64,000 bases of DNA from Phycomyces blakesleeanus NRRL 1555(-) (lineage: Eukaryota > Mucoromycota > Mucoromycetes > Mucorales > Phycomycetaceae): NCBI RefSeq assembly GCF_001638985.1, contig NW_017265143.1:1-64000 (forward strand), given 5' to 3'. Positions 35,240-47,597 of the stretch are shown piece after piece. A program made the translations under genes and the position numbers. The notes beneath the pieces are model-generated. The model did not search any database and had not been told where the DNA came from. It worked only from the letters and a program-made list of their open reading frames with translations. Each line of letters opens with the position of its first letter. The first letter of the stretch is position 1.

Positions 35240-38171
35240 GGTTTTATTCAATTCCCGGGGGGTAAGTAAGTTTGTATCACAGTTTTGACGAAACTAAAGA
35301 ATTAGATGCTTTTTTGGCTATGAGAATAATATGTTGATACCGGTCCTTATTCCCCACTTTTTAGGTTCCTATCAAAGATCTTCATATTTATAAGAGGTAC
35401 AAATCACCTAACAGAAAAGCAGATTTAATATAAATAAAAGATACCAAAAGAAAAGAAAAATTAAAATTACTCTCTTGATCTTTGTACACATTTGACTCGA
35501 CAGCTAATCGAAAACAGTAGTGAGTTGTCTTTATTTATTGAAGTTCTTTCTAATATTTTGGCACTCTTGCTACAAGAAAATCTGTAAACTATGGCTTTCT
35601 TTATCAAATCGCGGTTGCTAGACAACAAATAGCAAAAGTACTTTGCAAAGTCGTATTTTTTTGAAGTTATTACATGATAAAAGTGTAGAAATCGTTTGCG
35701 CCTGTAGTTAGATCCGCAAAGTCAATTGTAACTAAACGAATGACTTTATCATTATTATTATTACTTACAAGCATAGTACATATATATATATGATTTGCCT
35801 ATTCCCTTGGATATCTTCAATGTCTTACAAGGCGCTTGGAGTTTGGTTGAGATCTCTTGCAATTATATGACTTGATTCGCTTGAGAGGGAGACAAAACAC
35901 GTGTCTATAAAAGACCTCTTTCTTTAACTGCATCACCATGATCTGTATATTTTGGATCCTATTGTTGACCTTTTCTGTCGATTTTTTTTTCATATCCAAC
36001 AATAGTATACCCGTCCTTTTGTTTTAAATGTTTGTACACATTTTTGATATTTAGGTAATTTAGTGACGATATTTTCAACAAGCTCGTCTACAGTGAGTAA
36101 ACACTTGTAAGGGCTACTAATTTAATGATTGTCATATTATTACCAAGATATCTGTCTTTCATTACATATAGCTCTTTGAATCTAGGATTCTATCCAGTCG
36201 TATTTTTACAGGAGACTGGCTCTTTGATAAAATCCACTTTTTTATCTTTGTACCATTGACTTAAGCCAAGTGGAGTCTTCTCATCAAATTTACTTGTATT
36301 GCATTAAAATTGCGTATATTTCTTTAGCGGTGATTTTCTTTCTGAAATAGCTCGCATTGTCTTGCAATTCGCCAGTGAAGAAAGCAACGTTAAGGAATTG
36401 AAGGATTTGTGAATCACATGGTATAATTCAAATGTCAAGACAACATTATTGGGAAAAAAAAGTTGAGCTTAGATTATTTGCATGGGTCTTTCGCATTTAT
36501 ATGTCTTTGGTCGGGTAAGATAGTGTGAGGAGATAGTTAATATTTAATGATCTCCTTATATGTCTCTACCCATCCTCTTAGTCGATTTACGCTCTTCTCT
36601 TTGCGAAGACATGGCTACGGGATGTGCTCTCTTGGGCTGTTACCATCCCACTTTAGAAAATACAAAGCTCTCAAAAACATCATATAGCAAATAAAATCCG
36701 AAGCAAATTCCGTGACGTTCTCTTTTGCCTTTCAGCAATACAGGGCGCAGCAACCATCTTGACCACAATGCCCCGTACAAACAAAAATGGATAGTAATCG
36801 TAGTCTGCATAGAAAAACACCAGTTTTGAGTATTACCCAGAATATTCATTCTCCGATAACAAATTGGACAGCTAAAGACTTGTTTCGATCTTGAGTCTGT
36901 ATTTTGTACCCAAACACACACACACATACACAGAGTAAATGTTAAACTTGTTTTTATTTCTTTAATGTTACATACCTTATTGCAAAAGAGCTGTAGTATA
37001 AATATCTTGCTTTTCTTTGCTTGCTTACAATAAATAAAAGCAAAAATATATCAGTCAACTCAATGGGTGCGTAATTGATCATAAATTTCAATACAAAAAA
37101 AGCATTTAGAAATATATATATTGGACTAATAGATTAAACATAATTTAAAAGATATACTAAAATACTAGAGGTATTCTTCTAAGTAAAAGCTGCAGGGTAC
37201 TATTAATTGGACTCGTGGATTGTGTACTGTACCAACAAGAATACTCTTGATCCTCAAATAAATAAAGATCCATTTTTGCAAAGCTTGTTTTTTTTATTAC
37301 TATTTCGTCCTTGTAATTCCGAAACATAAGTAGAGACTAACTGAATGAGAATACGGCATGCGTGAAATACAATATCCAAGAAAAAATATTATAGGATATT
37401 TAATCATCTTAATAACTTCCGTACTTGGGAGTATTTAAAGAGGGAATTCTTCGATATCCTGTTTTGTTGGGGGAAGGCTGTAAGATGTATGTGGTCTTGG
37501 CAGTGATGCTACTCGAGAAAAATAATGATATTAAAAGCCTTTTTTTAATAGTCTTCTTGGCGGGAAACATGATACGTTGTTTGGGAGAGCAGGTAAAATT
37601 GTAGGACTAGAGAACAATAGAAACAGTTGGGGTAAGATTGAAAGGATTAACAGGTGCAAAAAAAGAAAGAATAAGAAAGCTTCTCCTCACACGAACGGGG
37701 ATAGCGGCAGACAAAGGTACCTATTATGCGTGTGTTTAAAATCCATTGGCAAGCTTGTTTGAGTATGGTACTGCAGCCATTGGCTAATCCAGTTTCGATA
37801 TATATATAACTATTGTCATTTGTATTGATACCATAGTATTGATACCTTTTGTATTATTGTGGATAGAAATCAATGAGAAATTAATACGCTTAATGAAACC
37901 TTGCTAGCAAGATAAAATAAATAAAGAAGTACATAAAAACAAGTTGTTTTTTTTTGAAAATAACTGGTAATTTTATCTAAATATTTTCTGTCAGATAAAC
38001 CAAGTATTACATATAATGTGGTTTAATTAATTGGACACGATAACCCAAAATATATGTTACTATTTTTTTTTTAAAATAAATAAATTCTTGATCAAATCAA
38101 ATAACCATTTCTTTATCCCAATACTTTTAACTTGATTAAACTATTTATTTAAATACATCGTGTATAGTTTA
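35240..38171. other. Long gene-poor stretch between COX5 and the methyltransferase
   Basis: Almost 3 kb without a supportable gene. Several minus-strand frames (35817-36002, 36640-36927) have somewhat protein-like composition but no motif, and stops interrupt any extension, so they may be old transposon or gene debris. The part next to 35105 holds the COX5 promoter and the part before 38172 the methyltransferase 3' region. Confidence 0.45.
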
Positions 38172-39030
38172 TTATTGTTTCTTGAGACACCATGAGAGAT
38201 CTGTATCATGGGGATAAAGGATCATTCGGTCGTTGTTCGGCACGAATCCCTTTTCAGGAACCAACTGTGCTTCAATGTCCCGACGCAATTGTTGTTTCTG
38301 CTGATCAGATAGGGTGGCGATATAGCTCTTGGTCAAGACGCGTTCAAATACGTGAGAGGTTGGGACCTCAAAGTCGTTTGTGAATCTGATATGCTTCAGA
38401 GGCAAATCAAACAGCTGGTTGGCCTCGTCTGTCTCAAACACCTTTTTCCAGTGGCCTTTGCGGTACTGTGGGGCGGCCTCGTCATAGACTTCATATATTC
38501 TCCGAATTGCGGCCACCCAGTCACTCCGCTCTTTGCTCTCCATGTTCCATGTCAATGCAAACACACCCCCTGGCTTCAGCACCCTGTGGATCTCTCTCAG
38601 GGTCTCGATGTCGTCGAACCAGTGGAATGCCTGGGCAACCATGACCGCGTCCTGAGACCCATCATCGACTGGTATTTTCCATGAGGTGCCTTCCAAGGCA
38701 GGAATACCGACCTGGCGCTCGAGCTCTTGGCGCATTGCCTCCACTGGCTCAACTGGAGTCACTCTGTAGCCGGCTTTTACAAGAGGCTCGGTCATGATTC
38801 CTGTACCTGCAGCCAAGTCTACCACATTACTTCCTGTAGGCACGATTTGTAAGAAATGCTCTAAAAGGGAGTCTGGATAATGAGGTCTAGTCTTTGCTTT
38901 AATTGGAATAACAAAAAAAATTAATTGGTCTTATTCTAACAAGGTTGCTATGGGTTTATTAATTTAACAAACCATATGACTCTGCAGCAGGTTTGAAGCC
39001 TTCTGCGGCAGTTTGATGAACTGTCTTCAT
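38172..39030 (-). CDS. Class I SAM-dependent methyltransferase (type 11, UbiE/Tmt1-like)
   Basis: This enzyme transfers a methyl group from S-adenosylmethionine to an unknown, probably small, substrate in the cytosol. Two exons (39030-38973 and 38896-38172) with a 76-nt intron close in phase to 260 residues. The N-terminal signature AAESYAKTRPHYPDSLLEHF is typical of this subgroup. SAM-binding motif I is NVVDLAAGTGIMTEPL (43-58), then an acidic residue near VTPVEP, then QDAVMVAQAFHWFDD and RVLKPGGVFALTWN. Subgroup marks resemble yeast Tmt1 and Crg1, but the substrate cannot be told from sequence. The true start is in the short first exon, because the long downstream exon has no ATG before the motif. 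The gene is head to head with the GDP-fucose-type transporter, with a MITE between them. Confidence 0.88.
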
Positions 39031-39083
39031 AATTAAAGAAAATAAGCAAGTAAAAAGAAGAAGAAGAGGTAATGATAATATTA

Positions 39084-39453
39084 GAGCATCTGCAGCGGTT
39101 ACATTAAAATTAATTTTTGCGACTGTTTTAATGTAGATTACGAAATGGATTTTTTTAAAAAAAATATAAAATAAAAATAATGTGTCTGCAGCGGTTGCAT
39201 TTCAGAAAAAACATTATGTTATAAATCGTACCTTTTGCGCTTTGTTTACCTTTCTTAAAAAAAACCCCCCAAATCTCACAAATTATGCTCACTATGAATC
39301 CGAAAATATTAAACACTAATTAATTACTTGGTTAAATTTTATATTTATATAGTCAAAAGAGTTCAACTGTTTTTTTTTGTAAAAATGTATCAATTATTTT
39401 GGCCAACATACATTAAATCTAATGCTTTATGAAATGTAACCGCTGCAGACACA
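39084..39453. mobile_element. Harbinger-like MITE with TTA flanks and an internal second terminus
   Basis: The left end GAGCATCTGCAGCGGTTACA starts directly after TTA (39081-39083). The right end read on the other strand is TGTGTCTGCAGCGGTTACAT and is followed by TTA (39454-39456), so a 3-base target duplication fits. A further left-type terminus, TGTGTCTGCAGCGGTTGCAT, sits inside at 39181-39200 and matches the right end even better over about 40 bases including the flanking A/T tract. The structure can therefore be a nested insertion or a duplicated 5' end. The element lies in the bidirectional promoter region between the methyltransferase and the transporter. No open frame of note exists. 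Confidence 0.7.
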
Positions 39454-39886
39454 TTATTTTTTATTTTATTTTTAAATAAAAAATAAACATATAAAGTCCG
39501 ACAACTCGTCTCAAAAAAAAAAAGAATCGGGTGGGTGTTGAACTGATTAGTGGACGCCACTATCAGAGTCTGAGTTGAACGGGAAGAACCCAAAAAGAGG
39601 GAAAAGAAGAAGAGAAGGAGGAGGCTTAATCACTATAGTACAGGTACCTCACTCCCCTCTCGACCGCAGCCCAGCCCCACCCCTATTATATTCTTTCTCT
39701 CTCTTACTTTCTTTTTTCTTTCTTTCTTTCTTTCTTTCTTCCTTCCTCTTGTCTGGTCTTAGAACTGTTAGTTTTGCTTGCTTCTTTGATTTATTTATTT
39801 TTACTCGCTACTAAATTTTACTCTTTATTAAATACATTATTCTGGTGGTCATTAGACAACAAGAAGAGAGAAAAAAATAGAATATA

Positions 39887-41589
39887 ATGACGTCTAAAGA
39901 TGAAGATATCCACATGAATCGTCGAGATGGCAATGGTACTGGCAATGAGGATGAAGAAGCGTTTCTGCCTGGACCAACTGTCCAACGTGTGTCGGCCGAG
40001 AAGCACAACCCGGTTGGCCTTATCGTGGCAGTAATCACATTCTACTTTATTATTTCCTTGTCTGTCGTCTTTTTGAACAAGTTTATCATGAGTGGATCCG
40101 ATTTCCCCTATGCTTTGTTTGTTACATGGTATCAGCTAGTCGTAGCGCTTGTCTTATTATTGATTTGGGCACAAGCAGGCAAAAGGTAAGCAATAGGTTT
40201 ACACATAGTAGATATTAATCATTGTCTTTCTTTCTTTCTTTTTTTGGTGGTATAAGTTATGCGATACTTAGTATCATTCCTCCTTATGAATTCGATTTAC
40301 GTATAGCCAAAAAGGTTGCCCCATTGACATTTGTGTATGTAATGATGTTGGCTCTCAACAATCTGTGCCTCAAATATGTCGAGGTTACATTCTACCAGGT
40401 AAGACACTACTGTATATATATAAAAGAGAGAAAGAGAATGCGTGTATGTGTGTGTATTTATGTGTATGTATGTGTGTGTATGTGTGTGTGTGTGTGTGTG
40501 TATGTGCATGGTATTGATTGATGTCCTTTTTACTAAATATTATTATGATCATTCTTTTTTGAAAGGTTGCACGATCATTGTCGATCAATTTCACAATTTT
40601 GTTTACCTACATGATTCTTGGCAAGACAACCTCGATGCCTGCTATTGTGGCCTGTGGTATCGTATTCTTGGGATTTGCAATTGGATCCTATGGTGAGATC
40701 AACTTTTCATGGGCTGGTATCTTTTATGGTGTTGGATCTTCTGCATTTGTGGCTCTGTATGGTATCTATGTTCAAAAGACATTGGCTGCCGTAGACAATA
40801 ATCAATGGTAAATTTATTTATTTACTTTTTTTTGTTCATTATATCCTCGTTATTTTATTTAACCATCTCTCTTCTTTCTAATATGATGATGATAATAATA
40901 GGCGCCTGTTGCACTATAACACTACCTTGGCTATCATCTTCCTCTTCCCATTAGTATTGTTCTCGGGTGAATTGTCCGAGATTTTGGCAACAAAGACCGA
41001 AATTCTTAGTGATATGGGATTCTGGGCCCTCATGGTAAGTAGATTCTAATAACTCTAATAGTAGTACGTAAAATATATATATATAGATATTCTGTAATAT
41101 TTGTATGATAAAACACAGAGTTTAAATCTAACCAATCTATATAAATCATAAAGACCCTTACTGGTGTCACTGGTTTCGGTATCAACATTGCAATGTTCTT
41201 GCAGGTCAAGTATACATCTGCTCTGACCAACACTATCTGTGGTACAGCCAAGGTAAACGATAATAGTAAAATATAGACAAAAATGCTAATGATAGCTTTC
41301 AATGGAGGAGAATGAATCTATATTTATGTACATCTATATATTTTTTTATTTTAGGCTTGTGTTCAGACGGTGATGGCTGCAATGATCTTCAGAAATCCCA
41401 TCTCAGAACTAGTAGGTTTTATTCTATAAAAATTTATCTCTGTGTGCGCGTGTTTCATTTTTTGATTCTTTTTTTTTTCTGATCTATTATTATCATTTAT
41501 TATTGTAGAATGGCTTGGGTATCTTATTGGCCTTGTTTGGTTCGGGTTACTATGGTTGGGTGCGTTACAAGGAAAGAGTCGGAAAGTAA
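39887..41589 (+). CDS. Nucleotide-sugar transporter, GDP-fucose (SLC35C1) type
   Basis: Such carriers exchange a cytosolic nucleotide sugar for a nucleoside monophosphate across the Golgi membrane. Seven exons (39887-40185, 40257-40398, 40566-40807, 40902-41034, 41154-41252, 41355-41411, 41509-41589) close in phase to 350 residues with about ten membrane helices. The soluble acidic start (about 45 residues) precedes the first helix. SLC35C1-type marks are SLSVVFLNKFIMS, ALFVTWYQLV, ALNNLCLKYVEVTFYQVARS, VQKTLAAVDNNQWRL, LTGVTGFGINIAMF and SGTAKACVQT-like TICGTAKACVQTVMA. Fucose is a known wall sugar of Mucoromycota, which fits, but a GDP-mannose or other substrate is not excluded. The C-terminus is YGWVRYKERVGK, with no obvious sorting signal except basic residues. 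Confidence 0.88.
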
Positions 41590-42311
41590 AATTCCAAAAC
41601 CAAACAAAAAGAAAAGAAAAAAAAATGGAAGGAAGGATGAGCTTAATCAACTATATAAATATATAAATAAATAAATAATATTTTTGAAAAAAAACACAGC
41701 ACAATTCAATTCAATTCAATTCAATTCAATTCAATTTAATATGGGACATATAAAGGATTTTAAGGAAAGCGTGGCTTTTATTATACATGCAAAGATAACT
41801 ACAGATAAAGAAGGGGAGACAGATAAAGAAAGATAAAGATAAAAGATAGAGGGGCAAAAGAAGTAGAAGAAGTAAAAGAAGTAAAAGAAGTAGAAAGTAA
41901 AAGAAAAGGCCTTGATTATGAGCGTGTTGTTGTGTAAGAGTGAGTGTTGTTTTCATTTGATTAAATCAAAAACATAGAGAGCATATATAAAATTATAATA
42001 TATATATATGTATATATAAAATAGAAAACACATTAAATGTAATATGAATTATACATACATACATACAGAATATGTTGATACTTCTTGTCTTTCGTATCTG
42101 TTTCAATTTCATTCATTTTTTTTGTGTTTGTTTTTTGCTTATTTTTTTTCTCTTTTCCTTTTTTTTGGAGGAAAAGATACTATTTTGTTTTTGGTGTGGT
42201 TTGGATTGTTTCTTTGGTGAGTGGAATGGAAGAAGAGGAAGAGGAAGAAGAAGAAGAAAGGGTAGGAGGGGGGGGGGGGGGATTTGTTTCTTATAATAAT
42301 AGTAATTATTA
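41590..42311. other. Convergent 3' region of transporter and HOG1
   Basis: No gene is seen. It holds AATTC repeats (41703-41736), several GA/AG-rich tracts and, near 42268-42282, a run of 12-13 G next to the HOG1 stop region. It is shared by two converging genes. Confidence 0.5.
41703..41736. repeat. (AATTC)n microsatellite
   Basis: About six copies of the pentamer AATTC downstream of the transporter gene. Confidence 0.85.
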
Positions 42312-44647
<2,336 letters not shown>

Positions 44648-44886
44648 AACTATTGAGATCTATGGTTAATGAGTAAATGGAAGAAAGAAAGAAATAGAAA
44701 CAAAATTGAAAAAAAAGGTCTTTTATGAAAATATTATATACAACGTAATATATAATACATCCTTTTCTCTCTGTACTTTAAACGCACGCTTGTATCAACA
44801 CACCCACACCCACACCCACACCCACACTTGTATACATTTACATTTACATATACATATACATATTATCAATAGCTCAAGTGCGTTTT

Positions 44887-44901
44887 CCCCTCTTTTCCCC
44901 T
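44887..44901 (-). promoter_or_regulatory. Two STRE-like AGGGG sites upstream of HOG1
   Basis: The plus strand has CCCCT at 44887-44891 and 44897-44901, which read AGGGG toward HOG1, about 240-255 bases before its ATG. Stress-response elements of this form are bound by Msn2/4-type factors in yeast. Pentamers are common in pyrimidine-rich DNA, so the role is only suggested. Confidence 0.25.
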
Positions 44902-46227
44902 TCTCTCCCTGGTTTTACTCTTTTTTTTTGTTTTTCTAATTGATATAAATTAATGCTATTTTGGCTTACCTTTGGAGTCTATGAGAAATATGAAGAGTAG
45001 ACCAACAGCAGTAAGAGTGTGTAGTAAGAAGAAGGAAGAGAGAACAAGAAAAAAAAAGTATATATAAAAAAGAGGTCTTGGTCGGTAGGTTTGGTAGTGA
45101 TGAAAAGGCCTAGTATAATAAACTCAATAAAATAATTTTAACAAAAAAAAATAAATTCAAGTCATGGTCCCGACCAGTTCACAGGACATTTTCTGATGTC
45201 ATTGTAACCATTTGTATTAGGCCTTTCGGTCCGTACGTCATTTTTTTTTCTTTTTTTTTCTTCCCCTTTTCTCTTTATATCCCCTTTTCCCTCTCATTTT
45301 GCCCACTCACTACGCCTTCAAAATTACAATTTGTATGTTTCTTTCTCTCCCCCCATTTTTTTTACCTTCTTTAATAATTATAATTATAAGCATAGCCATA
45401 GCCATAGTCATAGTAATATTGTCTCTATCAAAATATCTCTCTTTATCTCTTTCACTTTTTCTTACTGCCTTGATCAGATCTGTATTTCCATATATGGAAG
45501 GCACCTTTAATACAATAAATATCTTATAATCAATGCACACACACACGTATACAAACACATATCCATATATATATATATAAACATAGGTATCATTATTTTT
45601 TACAAGTATATGCTTATAAATGTGCCTGTATGTGTATGTGTTTGTTTGTCATTTATCAATTACGATAGCAATCGTTCAATAAGTGAAGACTTTTACCATA
45701 GTGATACTGACTGACTAACTAATTGATCCACTCGGTTTCTTTTTTTTTTTTTGATTGTCGATCTCAACATCCTTTTTTTTTGTAATACAATCGCCTATTT
45801 AATTACTTATTTTGTTTCGCAATAAAAGGCAATTTGCGTTTGCTGGGAAATATAAACTGTTCTGGGCTTTAAATAATTGCACATTATTACGTCACTATAA
45901 TTTGCTTATTTTGGATATTCTGGGTAACTTTCAACTTTATGTTGTTGTGTTCTTGATCAGGTCAAGTACAAGTCAAATCAAGTGTCACCAGGTGAAACTC
46001 ACTGTCTTTTTTTATATTTAAAGGAAAGAAAGAAAAAAAGGCAGAGAGTTGGTGAAGTAACAGCTATAAAATTATTGATCCATTAAAAAAGCTCTCAGAA
46101 ATAATAATAAATATAAAGGCTTCAGGACAAATCAAATATTTGATTTTTTTTGGGAGGGGGTTTCACAGAGCAGTCTGCTGGTCTATGCTCTTATCGTAGA
46201 GTCAAAATCAACTCTCATAATCGGTCC

Positions 46228-46265
46228 CTCACTCACTCACTCACTCACTCACTCACTCACTCACT
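46228..46265. repeat. (CTCA)n microsatellite
   Basis: About ten copies of the tetramer CTCA in the intergenic region upstream of HOG1, next to a short non-repetitive stretch of higher GC. Confidence 0.85.
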
Positions 46266-47597
46266 CATTCATTCATTCACTCTCCCGGCTACCTCTGGTA
46301 TGCAGATTTTGAGTGTCGACGCTTGGCCAACCTATCAGCACCAGGAGAAATATGTTCTTTTTTGGACATCTCCTCGACTGTTTTCTAGTCACTAAATGGC
46401 TAACTCTCCTGGTCAATAGCGCCCTGCATAAGAATAAAAATAATATGTGGTCAAACAGCATAATACATACAATTTACGCTGTTCTCTAACTTGCTTCAAC
46501 ATCTTATAAATCAACTATTCTTCTTCCATGTCATAGTGGTACACAGCCTGGATAACATTACTTCCAAGGTCTGCTTCTCATAAACTTGTAGAGTCTATAG
46601 CAGGAATCCTATCAATTAGCCCGATATTAACAATAGTTATCAGCATCTTAAAAAAAAGACCAAAAGAAGAAGAATAATCACACAAACAAACAAACAAATA
46701 AGGCTGCGTTGTACGGGATCTAAACAAGGCAAAATAAGTATAAAAGAAACAAAATGAAAAACAACAATAAGATTAGTATAGAGGGATTCATATTTATCTG
46801 CCCTTTTCATATGCAAGTCGTTGGTTTGTGTAGGACGCCATGTATACTTTCAAAATCACTAATCTAAATTTGTATGTTTCCTACATCTCTGTTTCTTTAA
46901 GCATAAATTTAAAGCAAATGTCATTGATCAAATATTACTTTTTAGGAAATTTACACAACATATGTCAATAATATTTTAAATAATACATGTATAATATATA
47001 CATATGTAATGCGTGCAATTTCTGCCTCGAGAATTTGTTGTACACAGACATCTAGACAGGCACACCCAAAAGTGTTCTTTCTTTCGTAGTCAAGAACGCA
47101 AAGCTTTGTTTCTTATTATTCGCCACAAATCAATCTTCCTCCTGCTTTTCTATACATCGATCTTTACTCCCCCCTTCTTTATTATTATCATTATTAATAT
47201 TGTTTGTGTTGGTGCTGGTGATATTCCTACTCGTTGCTATGGTTATATAATGTAGTTTTCTTGGTTTCTTTCAATTTCTTGTGTGTAGGGTAATTCAGAA
47301 AGTTATAACAGAGAGAAGATAAGAAGGAAGAAAAAAGAAGAAAAGGAAAAAGGTCGACTCCTCCAACTTGCTTTATTATTATTGTTTTTTCTTTCTTTCC
47401 TTCACTCCTTTCTTTCTTTCTTCTTTCTTTCTTCTTTCTTCTTTCTTTCTTTATTCTTCCTTTGTATTAATACTACTTCATTATCAAATCTCCTTCTTAT
47501 ATTCTCCTCTTACTCGTACTCGTACTCGTACTCCTCCTACTCCTCCTTATCCTCCTTTCTGCTGGCTCCTTCTCTCCCCCCCCTTTTTTTTGGTTTT

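Larger units (their letters stand above)
44648..47597. other. Large intergenic region upstream of HOG1
   Basis: Almost 3 kb without a supportable gene. It holds the HOG1 promoter, with CCCCT (AGGGG) sites at 44887-44891 and 44897-44901 and more near 45265-45290. A (CTCA)n repeat lies at about 46228-46265. A weak inverted pair (AAGGCCTA near 45105 and its partner near 45221) may be a foldback element. The 3' end belongs to the coiled-coil gene. Confidence 0.45.

Noticed and set aside
36640..36927. Minus-strand 95-codon frame with FSCPICYRRMN
   Set aside because: The single CxxC-like group is not followed by the rest of a RING or zinc-finger pattern, and stops surround it.
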